This document shows, one piece after another, positions 1 through 5,115 of a DNA stretch of 5,115 bases. The stretch spans positions 1-5,115 of the forward strand of contig CABUOA010000069.1 in assembly GCA_902493145.1 (NCBI GenBank), written 5' to 3'. The notes beneath the pieces were generated by a model. That model was not told where the DNA came from. It ran no database searches and saw only the letters and a program-made list of their open reading frames with translations. The position numbers and the translations under genes are program-made. The stretch is from an uncultured Collinsella sp. (GTDB taxonomy: Bacteria > Actinomycetota > Coriobacteriia > Coriobacteriales > Coriobacteriaceae). Positions within the stretch are counted from its first letter, which is position 1; each line of letters opens with the position of its first letter.

Positions 1-66
1 GCCGCCGCTACTCCTCAACTGAGCTATAACGTTAAACAATTGCAGCGTTTTTGCATGGGGGAGTGA
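1..66 (+). CDS. Possible 3' end of an upstream gene (partial)
   Basis: The first forward frame is open from base 1 and ends at a TGA at 64-66, giving about 21 codons that read AAATPQLSYNVKQLQRFCMGE. The other two forward frames close by about base 29. The stop lies four bases before the ATG of the antiporter-hydrogenase gene and directly after that gene's ribosome binding site, the kind of packing seen elsewhere in this operon. The peptide shows no recognisable domain, so no function can be given. The alternative is that this is a short leader or promoter region: bases 24-52 are clearly richer in A and T than the coding sequence around them. A 63-base open stretch can arise by chance, so this is a weak call. 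Confidence 0.3.
   Translation, partial: AAATPQLSYNVKQLQRFCMGE
57..63 (+). promoter_or_regulatory. Ribosome binding site of the EchA-EchB fusion gene
   Basis: A G-rich purine run, GGGGGAG, ends seven bases before the ATG at 71. It supports that ATG over the nearby ATGs at 55 and 66, which are out of frame and meet a stop within four codons. Confidence 0.6.
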
Positions 67-70
67 TGGT

Positions 71-2953
71 ATGACGCTACTGTATTTCCTTACCCTGTTT
101 CCGCTGGTACCGGCGCTGGGCATGCTGCTTGCGCGCGGTGACCGCGCCCGCGATGCGGTAGGGCTTGTAGGCTCCGGCATTATTATGGCGGTGACAGTTG
201 TAGTCGCCGTCATGTTTTTTGGCGCGGGTCCGCAGAGCTTTGAGGTGGCACGGGGCACCTCGCACGTGCTCTCCATCATCAGCTCCGCCATCGATGTCAT
301 CCTGTGCGCTGTCATCCTGTACAACGCGTACAAATATAGGAACGCGCTCACCACGGCGCTCGGCATAGTCCAGCTGGTGGGCTCGCTCGCCTTTGCAGCC
401 ATGACGCTGCCCGCGGCCGAGGTCGTCACCGCCACGCCGCTCTACCTAGACTACATGAGTGTGATTATGGTCCTTGCCGTCGGCATCGTCGGCAGCCTAA
501 TCTGCGTGTATGCCCTGGGCTACATGAAGGACTTCCAGGCGCACGACGAGCACGAGGCATCGCTGCGCGGACAGACCGCGCCCGATCGTCGCCCGCAGTT
601 CTTGGCGCTCATGTTCCTGTTCCTCTCGGCCATGTTTGTCATCGTGATAAGCGACAACCTGGAGTGGCTGTTCTGCGGTTGGGAAATCACCACCGTGTGC
701 TCGTTCCTCATGATTGGCTACACGCGCACGTCCGAGGCCATTAAAAACGCCTTTACCCAGATCATCCTCAACATGCTGGGCGGCATCGCGTTTTTGGCCG
801 GCCTTATGTTCCTGCACGTCAACGGCATGCCGCTGACCATCACCGGCATGGTCGATCTTTCCGGCGCCGGAACCGCGCAATCCGCGCTGCTGGTGATGCC
901 GGTCGTCCTGCTATCGCTCGCCGCACTCACCAAGGCCGCACAGATGCCGTTCCACACCTGGCTGCTCGGCGCCATGATTGCCCCCACGCCCACGAGCGCC
1001 CTGCTGCACTCGTCCACCATGGTCAAGGCCGGCGTGTTCCTGATGGTCAAGCTGAGCCCGCTCTATGCTATCTATCCCGTGACCGGCTTTATGGTCACGA
1101 GTGTGGGTGCCATCACGTTTTTACTCGCTGCCCTCATGGCCATCTCGCAGAGCAACGCCAAACGCGTGCTCGCGTACTCCACCATTTCCAACTTGGGCCT
1201 CATCAGCGCCTGCCTGGGTGTCGGCGCGCCCGAGGCCGTATGGGCGGCCATCTTCCTGATCCTGTTCCACACGGTGGCCAAGTCGCTGCTATTCCTGTGT
1301 GTGGGCACCGCCGAGCACCATATCGGTAGCCGCAATATCGAGGACATGGACGGTATGTTCAGCCGCATGCCGCGCCTGACGCGCCTGATGATGCTGGGCA
1401 TCATGGGCATGTTTGTGGCGCCGTTTGGCATGCTCGTGTCCAAGTGGGGCGCCCTGGTGGCGTTTGCCCAGACCGGCAACGTGCTCATGATCATGGTACT
1501 GGCCTTTGGCTCGGCCGCGACGTTTTACTTCTGGGGCAAGTGGCTGGCCAAGCTTTCGGGCGTCGATCCCACGGCTCAAAACGTCGAGGTCAATGTCCAT
1601 AAGACCGAATGGATGGCCCTCAGCGCCATCGCCGCGCTGCTGATTCTGTGCTGCGTGGCGTTCCCGGTTATTTCGAGCGGTCTGGTGTCGCCTTACTTGG
1701 CTATGGTGTTTGGCCGCGTGCCGTATGTTATTGGCAAGGACGCCATGTATCTGATGGTGGTTATCGTGGCGTTTATCGCCGTGGTGCTGCTGACTTCATT
1801 CCGCGTGAGCAACAAACCGCACGTAAACGTATATCTTTCGGGCGTGGGAACCGACAATTACCGCCATTTCCGCGGCTCGATGGGACGCGAGGTGAAGGCC
1901 GAAAAGCGCAATTGGTACTCGGAGGACGCCCTTGGCGAGAAGCGTATCGGCCCCGCGGGTAGCGTCGTGTGCTGCAGCATTATCTTGTTTGCGCTGCTGT
2001 GCTGCGCATGGATTGGGCCCGAGCGGCTTGCCATGAGCGCGCCCTCGGTGCTGCGCGGCAAGTACTTTGAAGGCTCGGGTGTCGTGGGCATTTTTATAGG
2101 CACCGTGGTGTTTGCCCTGCTGGCGCCGCTTGTGGGCGGCCTGATCGACGGCGTTGACCGCAAACTTTCGGCACGCATGCAGGGCCGCGTGGGCCCGCGC
2201 CTGCTGCAGCCCTTCTACGACGTTGCCAAGCTGCTGCGCAAGGCCCCCGCCAGCGTAAACACCATGGACGATACCTACATGGCGTGCGCGCTCATCTTTA
2301 CCGTGGTGGGCGGCGGCATCTTTGTGTCGGGTTCCAACACGCTGTTGTGCGCCTTTATGGTGACGCTCGCCGCGATCTTTGTGGTGCTGGCGTCCGCCTC
2401 GACGCAAAGCCCGTTTGCCCAGGTCGGCGCCGACCGCGAGTTGCTGCAGGTTATGAGTTACGAGCCCGCCGTTCTGCTGATGAGCGTGGGCCTGTACCTT
2501 GCCACCGACAGCTTCGATTCCATCGCCGTGACGGGGCAGTCGGCCCCCATCATCGTGTACAGCGCGCCCATTTTCCTCGCGCTGCTTGCGGTACTCACCA
2601 TCAAGCTGCGTAAGTCGCCGTTCGATCTTTCGTACTCGCATCACGCGCATCAGGAGATTGTCCAGGGCGTCGCCACCGAGATGAGCGGTGGCACGCTGGC
2701 CAAGATGACCCTTATGCACTGGTGCGAGACCGTGCTGTTTTTGATGTGGGTGGGCATGTTCTTTGTTTGGGACAACCCGGTGAGCTGGGTCGTAGCCCTG
2801 GTCGTGATGGCCGCGACGTACTTTGTCGAGGTGCTGATCGACAACACCTTAGCCCGTAGCACCTGGCGCAGCTGCTTTAAACTCGGATGGGGCGTGGCGC
2901 TGGTGTTTGGCCTGCTCAACCTTATGCCCATCCTCGTCGACGTGTTTATTTAG
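71..2953 (+). CDS. echA-echB: Fused Ech hydrogenase membrane subunit: EchA-like antiporter plus EchB-like NuoH subunit
   Basis: This 960-residue integral membrane protein joins two subunits that are normally separate. Residues 1 to about 650 match the NuoL/HyfB/EchA antiporter family. They show the conserved TM5-type Glu205 in CGWE, Lys288 in LTKAAQMPFHTW, His313 and Lys319 in LLHSSTMVKAG, His400 and Lys404, and Lys458 in LVSKWG (counterpart of the NuoL TM12 lysine), so the ion-translocation residues look intact. Residues about 655-960 match NuoH/HycD/EchB, with RKLSARMQGRVGPRLLQP at 697-714, GADRELL at 786-792, YEP at 797-799, KSPFD at 848-852 and HHAHQE at 857-862. By family, the second half docks the hydrogenase module and the first translocates protons or Na+. 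The lengths of the halves (about 650 and 306) approximate full EchA and EchB. No stop or frameshift lies between them. The product is inferred to sit in the cytoplasmic membrane. The family call is firm; Ech rather than another group 4 subtype is slightly less so. Confidence 0.93.
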   Translation: MTLLYFLTLFPLVPALGMLLARGDRARDAVGLVGSGIIMAVTVVVAVMFFGAGPQSFEVARGTSHVLSIISSAIDVILCAVILYNAYKYRNALTTALGIVQLVGSLAFAAMTLPAAEVVTATPLYLDYMSVIMVLAVGIVGSLICVYALGYMKDFQAHDEHEASLRGQTAPDRRPQFLALMFLFLSAMFVIVISDNLEWLFCGWEITTVCSFLMIGYTRTSEAIKNAFTQIILNMLGGIAFLAGLMFLHVNGMPLTITGMVDLSGAGTAQSALLVMPVVLLSLAALTKAAQMPFHTWLLGAMIAPTPTSALLHSSTMVKAGVFLMVKLSPLYAIYPVTGFMVTSVGAITFLLAALMAISQSNAKRVLAYSTISNLGLISACLGVGAPEAVWAAIFLILFHTVAKSLLFLCVGTAEHHIGSRNIEDMDGMFSRMPRLTRLMMLGIMGMFVAPFGMLVSKWGALVAFAQTGNVLMIMVLAFGSAATFYFWGKWLAKLSGVDPTAQNVEVNVHKTEWMALSAIAALLILCCVAFPVISSGLVSPYLAMVFGRVPYVIGKDAMYLMVVIVAFIAVVLLTSFRVSNKPHVNVYLSGVGTDNYRHFRGSMGREVKAEKRNWYSEDALGEKRIGPAGSVVCCSIILFALLCCAWIGPERLAMSAPSVLRGKYFEGSGVVGIFIGTVVFALLAPLVGGLIDGVDRKLSARMQGRVGPRLLQPFYDVAKLLRKAPASVNTMDDTYMACALIFTVVGGGIFVSGSNTLLCAFMVTLAAIFVVLASASTQSPFAQVGADRELLQVMSYEPAVLLMSVGLYLATDSFDSIAVTGQSAPIIVYSAPIFLALLAVLTIKLRKSPFDLSYSHHAHQEIVQGVATEMSGGTLAKMTLMHWCETVLFLMWVGMFFVWDNPVSWVVALVVMAATYFVEVLIDNTLARSTWRSCFKLGWGVALVFGLLNLMPILVDVFI

Positions 2954-2957
2954 GAGG
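2952..2957 (+). promoter_or_regulatory. Ribosome binding site of the EchC-like gene
   Basis: A perfect AGGAGG overlaps the TAG stop of the fusion gene (2951-2953) and lies eight bases before the ATG at 2966. It fixes that start over the in-frame ATG at 2978, and its overlap with the stop suggests translational coupling. Confidence 0.85.
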
Positions 2958-2965
2958 CGGCATTC

Positions 2966-3592
2966 ATGGATCATAAAATGTCGCGCTCGCCGTGGGTTAT
3001 TCATTACGACGGCTCGAGCTGCAACGGATGCGATATCGAGGTGCTGGCCTCGCTCACCCCGCTGTTTGATGCGGAGCGTTTTGGTGTGGTCAACACCGGC
3101 AACCCCAAGCATGCGGATATCTTTTTGGTAACGGGTTCGGTCAACGCGCAGAATCTGCCCGTCGTGCGTCAGATTTACAACCAGATGCTCGAGCCCAAGT
3201 GCGTGGTGGCCTGCGGTATCTGCGCGTGCTCGGGCGGCGTGTTCCGCGATGCCTACAACGTAATCGGCGGCGTGGACCGCGCGATTCCCGTGGACGTGTA
3301 CGCGCCCGGGTGCGCCATTCGCCCCGAGACGGTGATCGATGCCATTGTGGAGGCGTGCGGCATTCTGGACCAGAAGGAGGCCGTGATGCGCGCCGGCGGC
3401 GATCCACTTACCGTGGGCGGTGCCGCTACCTGGGACGGTGGCGTTGAGCTGGGCGAGGACGGGTTTGTAGCTGCGGGGGCCGGGGCTGACGGTGCCGGTG
3501 ACACGCCCGCCGCGCCGCCCGCCGCGCCCGTCGCTGGCGACGCGCCTGCTGGGACGCCCACCGCACCCGCCGCTGCAAAGGAGACCGAGTAA
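2966..3592 (+). CDS. echC: Ech [NiFe] hydrogenase small subunit (NuoB/HycG-like)
   Basis: This is the electron-transferring small subunit, predicted to bind one [4Fe-4S] cluster next to the [NiFe] site, on the cytoplasmic face. Residues about 8-145 form the NuoB/HycG/EchC domain. The four cluster ligands are visible: Cys19 and Cys22 in SSCNGCD, Cys86 in GICACSGG, and Cys116 in APGCAIRPE. PVDVY at 108-112 is also typical. Unlike the small subunits of periplasmic hydrogenases, it has no signal peptide and only this single cluster motif set. The family core ends near residue 150. What follows (about 151-208) is a low-complexity tail that is not part of the fold: in residues 171-204, 27 of 34 are Ala, Pro or Gly, and the protein ends in KETE. 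Cys83 and Cys88 are extra cysteines close to ligand Cys86. The gene starts 12 bases after the membrane fusion gene and overlaps the next gene by one base. The hydrogenase assignment rests on the neighbouring large subunit. Confidence 0.93.
   Translation: MDHKMSRSPWVIHYDGSSCNGCDIEVLASLTPLFDAERFGVVNTGNPKHADIFLVTGSVNAQNLPVVRQIYNQMLEPKCVVACGICACSGGVFRDAYNVIGGVDRAIPVDVYAPGCAIRPETVIDAIVEACGILDQKEAVMRAGGDPLTVGGAATWDGGVELGEDGFVAAGAGADGAGDTPAAPPAAPVAGDAPAGTPTAPAAAKETE
3416..3589 (+). other. Ala/Pro/Gly-rich C-terminal tail of the EchC-like subunit
   Basis: Residues 151-208 lie beyond the conserved NuoB-like core. The first part carries several acidic residues (Asp157, Glu161, Glu164, Asp165); the rest is an Ala-Pro-Gly stretch with short repeated PAAP units. 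No cysteines occur in it. It is probably disordered, since Pro and Gly are too frequent for a helix. Its function is unknown. Confidence 0.75.
3577..3583 (+). promoter_or_regulatory. Ribosome binding site of the EchD-like gene
   Basis: AAAGGAG lies inside the last codons of the EchC-like gene, eight bases before the ATG at 3592. Stop and start share one base (TAATG, 3590-3594), so the two genes are probably translationally coupled. Confidence 0.75.
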
Positions 3593-4311
3593 TGCAAAAG
3601 GCAATCTATACAACCGTCGGGATCGATGAGCTCCTGGCGCACGTGCAGGCGCTCAAGGGTGCCGGCGCACGCTTTGTGCAGATGCATGCCGAGCGCTGTG
3701 TGGACGACGGATCGTATCGCCTGGTCTATACGTTTATCAACGTTCATGCTGCTCAGGAGCATATTGCGCAGGACGGCAGCTATGCGATTGAGAACCTGGT
3801 AGTCGAGGGAATCGACCGGTACCAGGAGATTCCGTCCATCAGCTCGTATTATCCGGCGGTATTCCCGTTTGAAAATGAGGTCCACGACCTATTCGGTCTT
3901 GCCATCACCGATATGCAGGTCGACTTTAAGGGCTTTTTCTACCAGGTCTCGACTGCCGAGCCCATGAGCGTTATCACGCCCGAGGTAAAGGCTGCGCGAG
4001 AGAAAGCCATGAAGGTCCGCGCGGCTGCCGAGGCCAAGGCGCGCAAGGCCGCTGCCGAGAAGGCCGCCGCGGCTGCGGCTGCTGCAGGGGAGGGCGTTGC
4101 GGGCGCCGGCGATGCCGCGGGCGCCGCCGTCGCTCGGCCCGCTGCGGCTGCCGGCTCCGATGCTCAGCATGACGAGGCCGCGGCCAAGGCCGCACTTAAA
4201 GCCGCCGAGATGGAGGCAAAGCTCGCCGCCATGGATCCCGAGAAAGCGGCCAAGGTCCGCGCGGCGCTTGCCGCCAAGGTCGTCCGCGACAAGCAGAAAA
4301 AGGAGGCGTAA
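3592..4311 (+). CDS. echD: Ech hydrogenase NuoC-like subunit with long Ala-rich tail
   Basis: The first 125 or so residues form a NuoC/30-kDa-type domain, the fold that in Ech and complex I packs against the large and small subunits in the cytoplasmic arm. The family signature is seen at 87-104: YYPAVFPFENEVHDLFGL, with Glu94, Glu96, Asp99 and Gly102. It binds no cofactor by family knowledge. In formate hydrogenlyase this domain is fused to the large subunit (HycE); its separate gene here is one reason to favour Ech. Residues about 127-239 are an extension: 48 of residues 131-239 are Ala, mixed with Lys, Arg and Glu, consistent with a long helix or coiled coil broken near 166-195 by Gly and Pro. 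The tail makes the protein about twice the length of its NuoC-like core. It contains a duplicated motif (EKAxKVRAA) at 137-145 and 217-225. The gene overlaps the preceding stop by one base and ends five bases before the large-subunit gene. Confidence 0.9.
   Translation: MQKAIYTTVGIDELLAHVQALKGAGARFVQMHAERCVDDGSYRLVYTFINVHAAQEHIAQDGSYAIENLVVEGIDRYQEIPSISSYYPAVFPFENEVHDLFGLAITDMQVDFKGFFYQVSTAEPMSVITPEVKAAREKAMKVRAAAEAKARKAAAEKAAAAAAAAGEGVAGAGDAAGAAVARPAAAAGSDAQHDEAAAKAALKAAEMEAKLAAMDPEKAAKVRAALAAKVVRDKQKKEA
4000..4038 (+). repeat. Imperfect direct repeat, copy 1, in the EchD-like tail
   Basis: This 39-base segment encodes residues 137-149, EKAMKVRAAAEAK. Aligned without gaps it matches the copy at 4240-4278 at 29 of 39 bases, including the identical 13-base run AAGGTCCGCGCGG at 4012-4024. 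The copies are exactly 240 bases (80 codons) apart. Confidence 0.7.
4240..4278 (+). repeat. Imperfect direct repeat, copy 2, in the EchD-like tail
   Basis: This segment encodes residues 217-229, EKAAKVRAALAAK. It shares the identical run AAGGTCCGCGCGG (4252-4264) with copy 1 and stays in frame with it, which points to an internal duplication or to convergent helix-forming sequence. Confidence 0.7.
4301..4306 (+). promoter_or_regulatory. Ribosome binding site of the EchE-like gene
   Basis: AGGAGG sits in the final codons of the EchD-like gene, ten bases before the ATG at 4317, and supports that start. Confidence 0.8.
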
Positions 4312-4316
4312 GGTCC

Positions 4317-5115
4317 ATGGCACATCGCTCCGTTATTCCGTTTGGCCCGCAGCACCCGGTGCTGCCCGAGCCGCTTCATCTGGACCTGGTGATCGAGGAC
4401 GACCGCGTTCTCGAGGCAATTCCGCAGATCGGCTTTGTGCACCGCGGACTCGAGAAGCTCACCGAAAAGCGCGACATGCATCAGTTTGGCTACATCGCCG
4501 AGCGCATCTGCGGCATCTGCGCCGTGGGCCACAGTTACGGCTATGCCAGCGCCTGCGAGCGCATGCTCGGCATCGAGGTGCCCGGGCGCGTGCAGTATAT
4601 CCGCACCATTTTGCACGAGCTTTCGCGCATTCACTCGCACCTGCTGTGGCTGGGCCTGCTCGCCGATGCCTTTGGCTTTGAGGCGCTGTTCTATCGTTCG
4701 TGGACCCTGCGCGAGCAGATTCTCAAGATCTTTGAGAGCACGTGCGGCGGCCGCGTGATTCTGTCGATCAATGAGATCGGCGGCCTTAAGCACGATATCG
4801 AGGACTCCGAGCTGGCGGGTATTGTCCAGACGCTCGATGCCATGCGTCCCGACTACGAGGCCCTGGTGCATACTTTTTTGGACGACGACAGCTGCGGCGA
4901 GCGCCTGCACGGCGTGGGCGTGATCAGCAAGAAGGACGCGCTGGATCTGTCGATGGTCGGCCCGTTCGGGCGCGCCTCGGGCGTGGACTATGACGTGCGC
5001 ATGTTTGGCGACGGCGCCTATGCGGATCTGGCTGCGTTTGAGCCAATTGTCGCTACCGATGGCGACTGCTATGCCCGCTGCCAGGTGCGTTGCGCCGAGG
5101 TCACGCAGGCTATGG
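4317..5115 (+). CDS. echE: Ech [NiFe] hydrogenase catalytic large subunit (NuoD/HycE-like), 3' truncated by window edge
   Basis: The frame is open from ATG 4317 to the window end (266 codons, no stop), so the gene is cut by the window and not broken. It is the catalytic subunit predicted to carry the [NiFe] centre that reduces protons or oxidises H2. The N-terminal nickel-binding motif is intact: RICGICAVGHS at 63-73, with Cys65 and Cys68 as ligands and His72 conserved. This motif separates it from NuoD of complex I. The N-terminus PFGPQHPVLPEP (8-19) and HRGLEK (42-47) are typical of Ech-type group 4 large subunits, and GGR (144-146) and NEIGG (152-156) fit the family. The second ligand pair near the C-terminus (DPCxxC type) would lie downstream and cannot be checked, so activity is inferred. 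Known Ech large subunits have about 360 residues, so roughly a quarter is probably missing. Cys251, Cys255 and Cys259 form an unusual CxxxCxxxC near the edge. Maturation by Hyp proteins is expected; none is encoded here. Confidence 0.94.
   Translation, partial: MAHRSVIPFGPQHPVLPEPLHLDLVIEDDRVLEAIPQIGFVHRGLEKLTEKRDMHQFGYIAERICGICAVGHSYGYASACERMLGIEVPGRVQYIRTILHELSRIHSHLLWLGLLADAFGFEALFYRSWTLREQILKIFESTCGGRVILSINEIGGLKHDIEDSELAGIVQTLDAMRPDYEALVHTFLDDDSCGERLHGVGVISKKDALDLSMVGPFGRASGVDYDVRMFGDGAYADLAAFEPIVATDGDCYARCQVRCAEVTQAM

Larger units (their letters stand above)
3970..4308 (+). other. Ala/Lys/Glu-rich helical tail of the EchD-like subunit
   Basis: Residues 127-239 are low in complexity and rich in Ala, Lys, Arg and Glu, including eight consecutive Ala at 158-165 (bases 4063-4086) written with mixed GCN codons. 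Two charged, helix-like segments (about 130-163 and 193-239) flank a Gly/Pro-containing middle. The end is strongly basic (KVVRDKQKKEA). It lies outside the NuoC-like fold and its role is unknown. Confidence 0.75.

Noticed and set aside
25..30. TATAAC as a -10 promoter element
   Set aside because: No convincing -35 element lies about 17 bases upstream, where the sequence is CCGCCG, and the region may be coding.
1796..2719. Long open frame of 307 codons on the minus strand
   Set aside because: It lies entirely opposite the conserved membrane gene, is rich in His, Arg, Gly and Ala with no domain, and is the usual antisense shadow of a GC-rich gene whose third codon positions are mostly G or C.
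2978..2980. Alternative start of the EchC-like gene at its fifth codon
   Set aside because: The AGGAGG at 2952-2957 is ideally spaced for ATG 2966 and too far from 2978.
2849..3613. Minus-strand open frame of 254 codons spanning the fusion and EchC-like genes
   Set aside because: It crosses three real, well-supported genes and their ribosome binding sites, and the translation shows no recognisable motif.
4063..4086. GCN run as a slippage-prone microsatellite
   Set aside because: The eight Ala codons are a mixture of GCC, GCG, GCT and GCA, so there is no perfect repeat unit likely to slip.
4164..4910. Minus-strand open frame of 248 codons opposite the EchD/EchE boundary
   Set aside because: It is a shadow of the Ala-rich tail and of the catalytic subunit, with no plausible ribosome binding site or domain noticed.
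71..5115. Respiratory complex I (nuo) fragment
   Set aside because: The NuoD-like subunit has RICGIC with both nickel-ligand cysteines, which complex I lacks, and the gene order and subunit set match Ech rather than the nuo operon.
4317..5115. Formate hydrogenlyase (Hyc/Hyf) large subunit
   Set aside because: HycE and HyfG carry a fused NuoC-like N-terminal domain; here that domain is a separate gene and the large subunit begins directly with the GPQHPVLPEP segment. A functional link to a formate dehydrogenase outside the window remains possible.

Overview
The window holds most of one operon, all on the + strand, encoding a membrane-bound, energy-converting group 4 [NiFe] hydrogenase of the Ech type. 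Ech complexes couple reduced ferredoxin oxidation and proton reduction to H2 with ion translocation across the cytoplasmic membrane. The subunit order (NuoL-like, NuoH-like, NuoB-like, NuoC-like, NuoD-like) is the order of EchA-B-C-D-E. The large subunit carries an RxCGxC [NiFe] motif, so this is a hydrogenase and not respiratory complex I. The DNA is GC-rich with a strong preference for G or C in third positions and good AGGAGG-type ribosome binding sites. Together with the anaerobic hydrogenase this suggests a high-GC anaerobe, and my best guess is a gut coriobacterium such as Collinsella. That assignment is inferred from overall character, not from a taxonomic marker.

Layout: positions 1-66 may hold the last codons of an upstream gene. 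Positions 71-2953 encode a 960-residue membrane protein in which the EchA-like antiporter subunit and the EchB-like NuoH-type subunit are joined in one reading frame. Positions 2966-3592 encode the electron-transferring small subunit (EchC-like). Positions 3592-4311 encode the EchD-like (NuoC-type) subunit. Position 4317 to the window edge encodes the first 266 residues of the catalytic large subunit (EchE-like), whose C-terminal [NiFe] motif lies outside. A ferredoxin-like EchF gene would be expected next but is not visible. All genes are tightly packed (gaps of 12 and 5 bases and a one-base overlap), and there is no intergenic stretch longer than about 70 bases.

How the parts work together: by family knowledge, electrons from ferredoxin enter through a polyferredoxin subunit (not in the window) and pass to the [4Fe-4S] cluster of the EchC-like subunit. 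They then reach the [NiFe] site in the EchE-like subunit. The NuoH-like half anchors this soluble module and transmits the energy to the antiporter half.

The unusual points are the EchA-EchB fusion and long low-complexity C-terminal tails on two neighbouring soluble subunits: an Ala/Pro/Gly tail on EchC and an Ala/Lys/Glu helical tail on EchD containing a duplicated motif. There are also extra cysteines in EchC and EchE and two Cys-Cys pairs in the membrane helix at the fusion joint. I see no RNA gene, insertion sequence, CRISPR array or convincing terminator. The system belongs to a known family; its architecture is what stands out.
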